Assembly (NCBI GenBank): GCA_902386385.1
Contig: CABMIU010000016.1
Coordinates: 1 to 39,268, forward strand
Direction of reading: 5' to 3'
Source of the DNA: an uncultured archaeon
GTDB lineage: Archaea; Iainarchaeota; Iainarchaeia; Iainarchaeales; Iainarchaeaceae
Length of the DNA: 39,268 nt
Made by a program: the position numbers and the translations under genes. How positions within the stretch are numbered: the stretch's first letter is position 1; each line of letters starts with the position of its first letter. The notes beneath the pieces were generated by a model, which saw nothing but the letters and a program-made list of their open reading frames with translations, was not told where the DNA came from and ran no database searches. Positions 9,405 to 16,132 of this stretch are shown here, in pieces.

Positions 9405-9414
9405 TTTAAATAGG
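9405..9414 (-). promoter_or_regulatory. TATA box of the SpoIIM-family gene
   Basis: CCTATTTAAA on the minus strand is centred about 34 bases upstream of ATG 9375 and decides the start in favour of that codon. Confidence 0.55.
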
Positions 9415-9457
9415 TTTCTGGGTGGATAATCTTTTGGTTTTGGGTTTTTTCCACGGG

Positions 9458-9466
9458 CTATAAAAG
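9458..9466 (+). promoter_or_regulatory. TATA box of the csl4-rpoL operon
   Basis: CTATAAAAG lies about 47 bases before the csl4 ATG, giving a predicted leader of about 20 bases that contains GTGATTT just before the start codon. Confidence 0.55.
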
Positions 9467-9508
9467 CCCAGGGGCGCCCGGTTTTCTTCCAGGTTTTTCG
9501 TGATTTTT

Positions 9509-10075
9509 ATGGCTAAGCAGGACATTGTAGTGCCCGGCGATTTTCTCGGGTTTGAGGAGGAATTCGTCGCGGGCCAGGATGCGCACGAAGGCGCTGATGG
9601 CGGGATTCTCGCGAGCACGATAGGCCTGAAGGCACTTGACAACGGGGGCCACGAGGCGAGCGTAAAGCGCCTCACGAGGCAGGTCAGGATAATGGAGCGC
9701 GGATGCATTGTCCATGCGATAGTCAATTCCATAAAGACAAATGCCGCCTTGGTCACTATCCTTGATGCGGAGAAGGACGGCGAGTTCCGCACAGTGCACA
9801 ACGCCATGGCTTCAATCGCGGTTTTCAACATTGACACGCAGTACATAAGGGGCATAGATGAAATGTTCAGGGCCGGGGACATTGTCAGGGCGAGGGTCAT
9901 GGAGGTCACTCCTTATGGCGTCGAGCTGACGACAAAGGAGCCGCAGCTCGGAGTCGTGAAGGCTTATGGCATCAAATCCAGGCAGCCCCTGCACTTGATT
10001 GACGGCAAGCTCAGGGACCCTGTCACCGGAGACACAGAGACAAGGAAGGTTTCATCGGATTATGCCCTGAAATGA
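9509..10075 (+). CDS. csl4: Exosome RNA-binding subunit Csl4, zinc-ribbon cysteines lost
   Basis: Csl4 forms part of the cap of the archaeal RNA exosome and guides RNA 3' degradation. The N-terminal domain VPGDFLGFEEEFVAGQDAHE and the central S1 domain (GCIVHAIVNSIKTNAALVTIL through ARVMEVTPYGVELTT) are clear. The C-terminal part lines up with the usual zinc ribbon (GVVKAYG... to ETRKVSSDY), but none of the expected CxxC cysteines remain; the only Cys is in the S1 domain. I chose ATG 9509 (after GTGATTTTT) over the GTG at 9500. It is 188 residues, the normal length, so the domain is retained in altered form. It is followed after 42 bases by rpoL. Confidence 0.9.
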   Translation: MAKQDIVVPGDFLGFEEEFVAGQDAHEGADGGILASTIGLKALDNGGHEASVKRLTRQVRIMERGCIVHAIVNSIKTNAALVTILDAEKDGEFRTVHNAMASIAVFNIDTQYIRGIDEMFRAGDIVRARVMEVTPYGVELTTKEPQLGVVKAYGIKSRQPLHLIDGKLRDPVTGDTETRKVSSDYALK

Positions 10076-10117
10076 GGGCTTTTGCATTTGCAATGCGTTT
10101 TTGGGGGGGGTGGAAAG

Positions 10118-10393
10118 ATGAAGGTTGAAGTGATAAAGAATGAAAAGGACCTCGTGGAAATAAGGCTCGAAGGCGAGAGGCACTCTTTCCCGAACCTTCT
10201 CAAGAATAAGCTGCTCGAGGACAAAAGCGTGGATTATGTTTCATACATCCTCGACCATCCGTCTGACGACTCGGCCAGGCTGATTGTCAGGACTTCAGGC
10301 AAGAGCCCGAAAAAGGCCATCGAGGAAGCGGCGAAGGACATCGATGCCGAGCTTGACGACTTTGCGGCAAAGCTCAAGAAGGCGCTGAAGTAA
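10118..10393 (+). CDS. rpo11: DNA-directed RNA polymerase subunit L (Rpo11)
   Basis: The 91-residue protein is the archaeal Rpo11/L subunit, the equivalent of half of the bacterial alpha dimer, which pairs with Rpo3 in polymerase assembly. HSFPNLLKNKLLEDKSVDYVSYILDHP is the conserved dimerisation region (usually HTLxNLL). The C-terminal helix is AAKDIDAELDDFAAKLKKAL. The ATG at 10118 follows a G-rich Shine-Dalgarno stretch (GGGGGGTGG); the ORF track's longer start at 10082 has no support. It is co-transcribed with csl4, a pairing seen in other archaea. Confidence 0.94.
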   Translation: MKVEVIKNEKDLVEIRLEGERHSFPNLLKNKLLEDKSVDYVSYILDHPSDDSARLIVRTSGKSPKKAIEEAAKDIDAELDDFAAKLKKALK

Positions 10394-10410
10394 AGTTGAT
10401 TTAATGGCAT

Positions 10411-10529
10411 ATCTGCCGCTGTTCTCTTTCTTGTTCGCCAGCCTTTTTTTATTTCTCTTTCCTTCCAGAGCTTGGCCTGCGAGGCATCTCAACTAAAAAG
10501 TTGCGATGTCAAGAGAAAGAAAAAGGCTG
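10411..10529. repeat. Dispersed hairpin repeat, copy A (interrupted)
   Basis: The left arm (10439-10460, CAGCC + T-tract + ATTTCTCTTT) pairs with the right arm AAGAGAAAGAAAAAGGCTG (10511-10529). It is preceded by GTTCTCTTTCTTGTTCGC, as in the other copies. About 50 bases separate the arms instead of 3, and that loop has its own hairpin (10485-10508). It lies between rpoL and the signal peptidase gene, directly before that gene's TATA box. Confidence 0.8.
10485..10508. repeat. Nested hairpin inside repeat copy A
   Basis: CATCTCAACT and AGTTGCGATG flank an AAAA loop with one mismatch. It is located in the stretch that separates the two arms of copy A. Confidence 0.6.
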
Positions 10530-10579
10530 TTATAAACCCTTATCCCCAGATTCTTTGAATCTACCTGAAGGAATTATTC

Positions 10580-11542
10580 ATGGGCACCGGTTCTGCAAGG
10601 CTGAAACTAGGGCGTGGCGTTTCCGCTTTTCGGGGTGCAGGGAAGGGGCCATTGCGGGGCAAAGCGGCGAAGGACAATGCACCGCACGGCAACGGAGGGG
10701 GGTTCCTGCATTCGCTCAGGCAGAAGCTGCGCTGGCTCGACCCATTCACTTACGTTGACGACTTCATTATGCCGGTCGTGAAAAACCTTCCGCGGCAGGG
10801 CCAGTGGGCATTGTTCGGGTTCACTTTCATTGCACTTCTTTTCGCGATTTTCAATTTCTTTGGCGGAACCATTTTTGTCGCAGGGCTCCTCGCCATTGTT
10901 TATGCTTACTGGCTTGCCTTTGAGAGGGAAAATGCCGTTGAATGGGGGATTTATGCTTTCAGCGCATTTGTTTTCGCGCTCGTCCTTTACCACTTCGTGC
11001 TCGTAGGCATCCTCGGCACTAATTTTCCCCTGATGATTGTTTACTCCGGTTCTATGGAGCCGACCCTTTACCGGGGGGACATTGTGCTGCTCGGTTCCCC
11101 TGCCGGGATAAAAGTTGCCGAAGCATATGTCGATTTCCCCGTTGCGGGAAAGCCGCTAAGGGAATATTCTGACATTGAAATTTCCCCGGATGAAAAGTAC
11201 GGGTTAAGGCAGTCCGGGATTTCAATAAGCGGCAAGGCCTACCCGTTCGATTCCCGCGGCCCGATAGTTGTTTATTATTCCGCCCTTCAGAAAAAGGAAA
11301 TAATACACCGGGCAGTGCTCAAGCTCGTTGCCCCTGATGGCAATTTCCTCATAACCTTCGGGGACAACAACACGCGCATTGACGCTGACTGCCCTCAGGG
11401 CCCGACTCCCGGGCAGTGCATCAATTATTGGCCCGTTCCCTCCAAGGATTTGAGGGGAAAATACCTTTTCCATCTCCCGTTCCTCGGCTACGCGAAGCTG
11501 GTTATTTTCGACGACCTGCCGAAAATCCTGCAGGGGAAATAA
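10580..11542 (+). CDS. Archaeal/ER-type signal peptidase I
   Basis: The 320-residue membrane protease cleaves signal peptides from exported proteins. The catalytic Ser is in VYSGSMEPTLYRGD, the basic His (replacing the bacterial Lys) is in EIIHRAVLK, and GDNNTRIDADC holds the conserved Asp region; these are the S26B motifs. At least two membrane segments (LFGFTFIALLFAIFNFFGG and VFALVLYHFVLVGIL, with others between) precede the active site, and a basic, Gly-rich cytoplasmic tail of about 70 residues leads the protein. The domain after the active site is longer than in many archaeal SPases. TTATAAAC (10530-10537) is the likely TATA box, and GAAGGA precedes the ATG. Likely substrates nearby are the S-layer protein and the anchored proteins at 27079 and 29084. 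Confidence 0.92.
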   Translation: MGTGSARLKLGRGVSAFRGAGKGPLRGKAAKDNAPHGNGGGFLHSLRQKLRWLDPFTYVDDFIMPVVKNLPRQGQWALFGFTFIALLFAIFNFFGGTIFVAGLLAIVYAYWLAFERENAVEWGIYAFSAFVFALVLYHFVLVGILGTNFPLMIVYSGSMEPTLYRGDIVLLGSPAGIKVAEAYVDFPVAGKPLREYSDIEISPDEKYGLRQSGISISGKAYPFDSRGPIVVYYSALQKKEIIHRAVLKLVAPDGNFLITFGDNNTRIDADCPQGPTPGQCINYWPVPSKDLRGKYLFHLPFLGYAKLVIFDDLPKILQGK

Positions 11543-11590
11543 GCTGAAAATCGGTCGTGGGTGCATGATTGTGGCTGCAGCAATGTCAAT

Positions 11591-11600
11591 TATTTAAATG
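11591..11600 (+). promoter_or_regulatory. TATA box of the first PCNA gene
   Basis: TATTTAAATG is centred about 25 bases before a GTG at 11621. That spacing, together with the start of the conserved protein, points to this GTG as a leaderless start. Confidence 0.6.
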
Positions 11601-11620
11601 CTTGTGCATTGAATCTATTG

Positions 11621-12376
11621 GTGTTTAATTTGGAGCTGATTTTCGAGGACGCGCAGGTTTTCAGGCGCTATATCGAGGGCATTTCAGTGCTTGTCGACGA
11701 GGCGGAGTTCGTTCTGGGTGAAACAGGCCTTTCGCTGAAGGCGACCGACCCGAGCCAGATTTCGCTTGTCGATTTCCTGCTCCCGAAAAAGGCGTTCAAG
11801 AAATTCGATGTGCCGCAGCCTACTAAAATCGGGGTTGACCTTAATTATTTCAGTCAGGTGATTGGAAGGGCAAAATCAGGGGACCAGGTAGAGCTAAGCC
11901 TTTCCGAGGACAGCTCAAAACTCTTCGTTTCATTCACCGGCTCGGCAAAGAGGAGCTTCTCGATGCCGTTGCTCGACCTCCAGAGCGCTGACCTCCCGAT
12001 GCCGCGCATTGATTTCGATTCAGAGGTGAAGGTCAAGGCGGATTGCCTGGGCGACAGCTTCAAGGACGCGGCCCTGCTCTCGACACATGTCCAGCTCCTT
12101 GTGAGCAAGGGTTCCTTCATAATAAAAGCTAACTCGAGCAAGGGAAGCATGGAAAACACCTATTCCCCGAAGGACAAGTCCGTTGTCTCAATAAAGGCAA
12201 CAGAGGACACAAAGGCGATGTTCCCGCTCGATTACCTTGTCAGCATTGCCAAGGCAACCTCTTCCGACACGGAGGTAACGCTCAAGATGAAGACCAGCGC
12301 GCCCGTGGAAATCTCCTACTCAATCGGCGACGGCAAGCTGCAGTACTTCCTCGCGCCGAGGATAGAGAGTGACTGA
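11621..12376 (+). CDS. pcn: DNA polymerase sliding clamp PCNA 1
   Basis: The 251-residue protein is a PCNA clamp that encircles DNA and tethers polymerase, ligase and FEN1. It has LIFEDAQVFRRYIEGI, GLSLKATDPSQISLVDF, the central region and the conserved C-terminal YFLAPRIE, which lines the PIP-box pocket. The length fits archaeal PCNA. The ORF track begins at GTG 11561, but that lies upstream of the TATA box; GTG 11621 fits the promoter and the start of homology (VFNLELIFED). It is a paralogue of the clamp at 14288, and the tail is canonical here but altered there. Confidence 0.93.
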   Translation: MFNLELIFEDAQVFRRYIEGISVLVDEAEFVLGETGLSLKATDPSQISLVDFLLPKKAFKKFDVPQPTKIGVDLNYFSQVIGRAKSGDQVELSLSEDSSKLFVSFTGSAKRSFSMPLLDLQSADLPMPRIDFDSEVKVKADCLGDSFKDAALLSTHVQLLVSKGSFIIKANSSKGSMENTYSPKDKSVVSIKATEDTKAMFPLDYLVSIAKATSSDTEVTLKMKTSAPVEISYSIGDGKLQYFLAPRIESD

Positions 12377-12434
12377 ATAAATTTTTGCGGTTTTATCCCT
12401 CGCAATCCATAATTGATTCAGCAATCAAATCAGA

Positions 12435-12857
12435 TTATTCCTTTTCGATAATGTCCACAAGCTTCCTCGCGGTTATATGCGTAGGCAGGTCCAGCTCCAC
12501 AAAGTCCTTGTCCCCGCTGACAAAATAATCATGCCTTGTAGTCATCACCGCGGCCAGGATAGGTGCATCTTTTTTGTCCCTTATTATGCTGCGTGCCTTT
12601 TCAATTTCGCCCGCGTAATATGAGGACTTTATAATGGTGCATTTTTCTGTTATGGTTGAAAGCATGGCAGTTGCCTTTTCCCTGTTTCCAAGCTTCTACG
12701 CCTTCCTCTCAATTATGGCAGTGGCTTCACTCAGAACATGTTCGGGCAGCAAAAGCTCTATTTTCCCGAGGAGTGCCTGTTCAATCAGTTTCCTTTCGTT
12801 GCCCCTGAAGAAAAGGCCAGAAAGAATTACATTTGTGTCCGCTATTACCCTTGGCAT
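12435..12857 (-). pseudogene. vapC: VapC-like PIN-domain toxin with an in-frame amber codon
   Basis: Reading from ATG 12857 gives MPRVIADTNVILSGLFF, a classic PIN start, for 53 codons, then TAG at 12698-12696, then the same frame continues to a TAA at 12435. The acidic residues expected in a PIN ribonuclease (ADTN, LSEA, KDAPILAA, SGDKDF) are all present across the whole 139-residue frame, so only the stop breaks it. The ORF track shows only the C-terminal piece (76 residues). The start is 5 bases after the vapB stop. TAG also ends the SpoIIM and endonuclease Q genes here, so routine recoding of TAG is unlikely. I read this as a recently inactivated toxin, or a sequencing error. Confidence 0.8.
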
Positions 12858-12862
12858 TTGAA

Positions 12863-13129
12863 TCACTGCTTGCTGAAGAGCCTTGTTGTCTTGTTCTTTT
12901 CTGCCATCACTTCTTCGGCAAGCCTGCTCCTTGTAAGCTTTTCCTTTTTCGATATTTCCTCGAAAGGGGAAAACAGCTCCTTTAGGTCTGAAGCCTTCTT
13001 GACAAGAACCCCTGCATCTGTATCAATGAGTATCACTTGCATGCCGCTGCCCATGCCGCGTGCCTTCCTTATCCCGTTTGGGATAGTGAGCTGCCCCTTG
13101 GAAGTAATCCTTGAAGTCCCTATATACAC
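12863..13129 (-). CDS. vapB: AbrB/MazE-like antitoxin (VapB)
   Basis: The 88-residue protein begins with a swapped-hairpin AbrB-type DNA-binding domain: TSRITSKGQLTIPNGIRKARGMGSG. A C-terminal helical tail (LFSPFEEISKKEKLTRSRLAEEVMAEKNKTTRLF) would wrap the toxin. The start is GTG 13129, preceded directly by AAAGGTGGTTTT. It is translated just ahead of the PIN toxin (5-base gap), the standard vapBC order, and probably represses the operon at the palindrome upstream. It could still be expressed although its toxin partner is interrupted. Confidence 0.88.
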   Translation of the reverse strand: MYIGTSRITSKGQLTIPNGIRKARGMGSGMQVILIDTDAGVLVKKASDLKELFSPFEEISKKEKLTRSRLAEEVMAEKNKTTRLFSKQ

Positions 13130-13149
13130 AAAACCACCTTTAGTAATAC

Positions 13150-13169
13150 AAGTAATACCTGCATTACTT
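13150..13169. promoter_or_regulatory. Putative vapBC operator palindrome
   Basis: AAGTAATACCTGCATTACTT has perfect 7-base arms around a 6-base centre, and a third half-site, AGTAATA, lies just beside it (13142-13148). It is 20-40 bases upstream of vapB, where an autoregulatory AbrB-type antitoxin would bind. Confidence 0.55.
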
Positions 13170-13246
13170 AAGCTTATCGGCTGAGAAATAGCAGGCTTCC
13201 TTTGGCTGAGGGCGGAAAGCGACTGAAAATTATTTTTTGATTTGCC

Positions 13247-13603
13247 TTATTTATTTCTTAGCCTCGTAGACAAATTATCTTTGAAGCTTTCAAGGAGCAT
13301 CACAGTTGCAAGTGCGGATTTTGCAAAGTAATGGAAATCGCCAGTTGCAGACCTTAGGCCTGGTTCTGTAGTCGTTGCATATTCTGTTGTAATACTTTTT
13401 AGAGCTTCAATTTCTTGGCTTGCCATTTCTTTTAGCTTTTGGATTTCAGAGTCGGGTCTTCCCCTCAGCATTTGTTGGACTTTTTCATTTGACTCATATT
13501 CTGGCAGCAAATAAAAATCGGATTTCCTGAGCGCCAATTCCAAGTGCTCTTCCTCTATTTCTTTCATTGCTTTGTTGGCAAACTGTACCTGCTGCAAGCT
13601 CAT
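13247..13603 (-). CDS. Hypothetical helical protein
   Basis: I do not recognise this 118-residue protein. It is predicted almost entirely helical and strongly charged (KAMKEIEEEHLELALRKSDF, EIQKLKEMASQEIEALKS), without Cys, membrane segments or a clear motif; the C-terminal part (YFAKSALATVMLLESFKDNL) is amphipathic. The DNA is AT-richer than the genes around it, as in other probable imports in this window. It lies between vapBC and rpiB on the same strand, separated from both by more than 100 bases. A phage or mobile origin is possible but unsupported. Confidence 0.55.
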   Translation of the reverse strand: MSLQQVQFANKAMKEIEEEHLELALRKSDFYLLPEYESNEKVQQMLRGRPDSEIQKLKEMASQEIEALKSITTEYATTTEPGLRSATGDFHYFAKSALATVMLLESFKDNLSTRLRNK

Positions 13604-13775
13604 GCCATTCTCTATACGCCGCTGGTAAAAATTTTTTTGAAAAGCGGGATAAAATGAAGCAGCCCCTCACGGTGCCTTTCGAACCTTTCATGGGTTGTCC
13701 TGTAGCCTATCGGTTTTTTTTGCGCGTATTTGCGGGTTTCTGCCCTACTCTCTGCATGAGAGTGCATTTTCATAT

Positions 13776-14225
13776 TTACCTTTCCATTCCCGTTATTTTC
13801 CCCACGCGCCGCAGGTGCCTTTCCTCTTTGCTCGGCTCCGCCTTCATGAATGCTTCGAGGATTTTTTTCGCCTTTGCAATCGGGTAGGTGCGCGAGCCGA
13901 GGCAGATTACGTTCGCGTTGTTGTGTTCGCGTGCCGCCTTTGCGGTCGATGCATCGAAAGGGTTAGCCGCCCTTATCCCGCGAACCTTGTTCGCTGCGAT
14001 GCTCATGCCTATCCCCGTGCCGCACACGAGCAGGCCAAATGAGCCTTTTTCCGAGGCAACGGCTTTGCCGACCTTCTCCGCAAAATCAGGGTAATCTGAA
14101 GGGCTTTCGTCGTGCGTTCCGAAGTCGATTGTTTCAAATCCTTTTTTCTGCAGGAATTTCTGCAGGGCCTCTTTTGCCCTGTAACCCGCATGGTCAGAGC
14201 CGAGATAAAACCTTGATTTTTCCAT
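13776..14225 (-). CDS. rpiB: Ribose-5-phosphate isomerase B (RpiB/LacAB family)
   Basis: The 149-residue protein interconverts ribose 5-phosphate and ribulose 5-phosphate. YLGSDHAGYRAKEAL, THDESPSDYPDFAEKV and VCGTGIGMSIAANKVRGIRAA carry the phosphate-binding and catalytic Cys residues of the RpiB family, and SRTYPIAKAKKILEAF follows at the C-terminal end. The length is typical. I chose ATG 14225, eight codons inside the ORF track start, because homology begins there and the shared GGATTTAAAC box is about 32 bases upstream. Most archaea use RpiA, so the B type is a noteworthy alternative; LacA/B-type substrate use cannot be excluded. Confidence 0.92.
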   Translation of the reverse strand: MEKSRFYLGSDHAGYRAKEALQKFLQKKGFETIDFGTHDESPSDYPDFAEKVGKAVASEKGSFGLLVCGTGIGMSIAANKVRGIRAANPFDASTAKAAREHNNANVICLGSRTYPIAKAKKILEAFMKAEPSKEERHLRRVGKITGMER

Positions 14226-14251
14226 ATAAATCAATGCATTTGGCCACAAAA

Positions 14252-14261
14252 GGATTTAAAC
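14252..14261. promoter_or_regulatory. Shared bidirectional TATA box (rpiB and second PCNA)
   Basis: The symmetric core TTTAAA is centred at about 14258, 32 bases from the rpiB ATG on one side and 30 from the PCNA 2 ATG on the other. One box may serve both leaderless genes, although CAATATA just to the right could be a second element for PCNA 2. Confidence 0.55.
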
Positions 14262-14287
14262 AATATAGCCTCCAATTTCCCTTTGTA

Positions 14288-15016
14288 ATGCCCATGATTG
14301 GACTTGCAAATGCCGAATTCCTGCGCTCGAGCATCGAGGCAATAGCCTCTTTTATCCCTGAGGGCAACTTCAGGTTCAACGAGAAGGGGATACACTTCAG
14401 GGGGATGGACCCGAGCCAGGTCCTGCTAGTTGATTATTCCATGGACCGCTCATTCTTCGCGCCTTATGATGTCGAGCCGTGCTTTGTCGGCATCAACCTC
14501 GAGGAAATGCGCAAAATAGTTTCAAGGGCCCTGCCAAATGACCGGGTCGAGATTGACCTCAATGACTCTGAATGCACCCTCAGCCTGAGGGGCGAGCTTG
14601 AGCGCTCTTTCAGGCTCCCGCTGATTGATGTCGCCGGGGACGAGCTCAAGCTTCCCGACGTGAAGTTTGATGCCCGTGTCGAGATGAATGCGAGGCTACT
14701 TAAGGAATCCCTGAAGGACGCGCAGCTCTTCAGCTCCAGCATCATTGTCAGGGTCAAGGGCGACAAATTCTCTCTCGAGTCAAAGGGCTCTTCAGGCAAT
14801 CTCCTCGTGAGTTCCTCGCAGAACAACGGGGTAAAGGCAAAGTCGAGGGCGGATGTCGTATCAAAGTATTCCCTTTCATATTTCATGAACATTGCAAAGG
14901 AAGCCTCGCCCGATTCGACGATAGTTCTCGAGCTCAAGAGCGATTCCCCGATGAAGGCGAGCTACATGATAGGGAAGTCCGAGATACGGTATTATCTGGC
15001 CCACATGCTCATTTGA
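14288..15016 (+). CDS. pcn: DNA polymerase sliding clamp PCNA 2 (divergent paralogue)
   Basis: The 242-residue protein is a second PCNA. AEFLRSSIEAIASFIPEGNFRFNEKGIHFRGMDPSQVLLVDYSM matches the N-terminal clamp domain and aligns with PCNA 1 (both have MDPSQ/TDPSQ and LVDY/LVDF). It ends SEIRYYLAHMLI: the conserved LAPR/LAPK with its acidic tail, which lines the PIP pocket, is replaced by LAHM and truncated. This suggests a specialised subunit of a mixed clamp or a clamp with altered partners. The ORF track start at 14039 is spurious because it runs back across rpiB; ATG 14288 (or 14294) fits the promoter. It is followed 57 bases later by priL. Confidence 0.9.
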   Translation: MPMIGLANAEFLRSSIEAIASFIPEGNFRFNEKGIHFRGMDPSQVLLVDYSMDRSFFAPYDVEPCFVGINLEEMRKIVSRALPNDRVEIDLNDSECTLSLRGELERSFRLPLIDVAGDELKLPDVKFDARVEMNARLLKESLKDAQLFSSSIIVRVKGDKFSLESKGSSGNLLVSSSQNNGVKAKSRADVVSKYSLSYFMNIAKEASPDSTIVLELKSDSPMKASYMIGKSEIRYYLAHMLI

Positions 15017-15073
15017 GCCCCCGATGGCAAGCTAATGCCTCGAAACTGAAAACCGGCCGCAAGAGTTGAAGTT

Positions 15074-16132
15074 ATGGCAAGCAAGTTATCCGCAGAGGAA
15101 CTCCGGCACGCTGCAAAGTATTACTTTTCGCCCGCGGCAAAGGCCGTTGTCAGGGACTCCGGCTTCACCCTGGACACTGCCCCTGATTCTGTCGTGCAGG
15201 CCGCAAAAAGCATGCTCTCCGACGCGGTTTCTGGCACGAAAAGGAAGCCTGTTTCAGCAATGCACCCTGATGTGCTTGCCGAAGAGGTGCTCGCTTTCCC
15301 CGCCGCGAAAATAATATCCTCCGCCATCGGGAGGCAGGAACTTTTCAGGAAGTTTTCAGGGTTGATTGCCGATTATGTTAGTGAATGCATCGGGAAAGAG
15401 GGCGAAGCCGGCATTCCCGATGTTGCGGCAGAGCTCGGCATTTCCGCAGAACCGCAGGGCAATGGATTTTTCCTCGTGGCCCTGAAGGATTACCTCCGCT
15501 CCGATTTCAGGGAAAAAAGCCAGAAGCTGGTGAACCAGGCTGTTTCCTCGGGCTCTGTAACCCTTTCAGGCGAAGGCCTCCGCCACCTCATTGGCTCTGT
15601 CGCAGGAAGGGAGCTGCGCGAATCCCTGGAGCAGATAAGTTCCCGGCCTTCGCACGCAAAGAACATCCCTTTGCGATTCATGGAAGCCGCAAAGGAAATA
15701 GACGCAATGCTTTCCGCAACAGCTTTAACGAAGTTCTCGCGCTCGGATTTCGGCAAGGCTGCCCCCGAAGCATTCCCGCCGTGCATGTCAAAGCTCCAGT
15801 CCGACCTTGCTTCGGGGCTAAATGTGGGGCACACAGGGAGATTCGCTTTCGCAGTTTTCCTCAATGCTATCGGCATGGATGTTGACTCAATCGTGGCGAT
15901 GTACAGGAGCACCCCGAATTTCAGCGAGAAGGTCACGCGCTACCAGGTCATGGGGCTCGTTAAGAGGGGCGGGGAAGGCTATGCCTGCCCGAGCTGCGAC
16001 AAGATGCGCACATACGCTTTATGCGTGGCTGACTGCCCGAACACAGTGAACCCGGTGCAGTTCTATCGACGTGAAGTTTTCAAGAACGCTCCCGCGCCCG
16101 CGAAAAATAGGCCTGAAAAAAGGGGTTTTTGA
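15074..16132 (+). CDS. priL: DNA primase large subunit PriL
   Basis: The 352-residue protein is the non-catalytic, iron-sulfur subunit of the archaeal/eukaryotic primase that helps initiate and hand over RNA primers. Its N-terminal half is helical. The C-terminal half holds Cys237 (EAFPPCMSKL) and YACPSCDKMRTYALCVADCP (Cys305, 308, 317, 321), which supply the four ligands of the 4Fe-4S cluster. RYQVMGLVKRG lies between them and is family-like. Its stop (TGA) is immediately followed by the priS ATG, so the two are translationally coupled. The start at 15074 is an ATG preceded by AGTT, without a strong ribosome site. Confidence 0.93.
   Translation: MASKLSAEELRHAAKYYFSPAAKAVVRDSGFTLDTAPDSVVQAAKSMLSDAVSGTKRKPVSAMHPDVLAEEVLAFPAAKIISSAIGRQELFRKFSGLIADYVSECIGKEGEAGIPDVAAELGISAEPQGNGFFLVALKDYLRSDFREKSQKLVNQAVSSGSVTLSGEGLRHLIGSVAGRELRESLEQISSRPSHAKNIPLRFMEAAKEIDAMLSATALTKFSRSDFGKAAPEAFPPCMSKLQSDLASGLNVGHTGRFAFAVFLNAIGMDVDSIVAMYRSTPNFSEKVTRYQVMGLVKRGGEGYACPSCDKMRTYALCVADCPNTVNPVQFYRREVFKNAPAPAKNRPEKRGF

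Noticed and set aside
12696-12698. TAG in vapC read as pyrrolysine or another recoded residue
   Set aside because: TAG ends the SpoIIM-family and endonuclease Q genes in this window, and PIN toxins are not known to need pyrrolysine; a nonsense mutation or an error is simpler.
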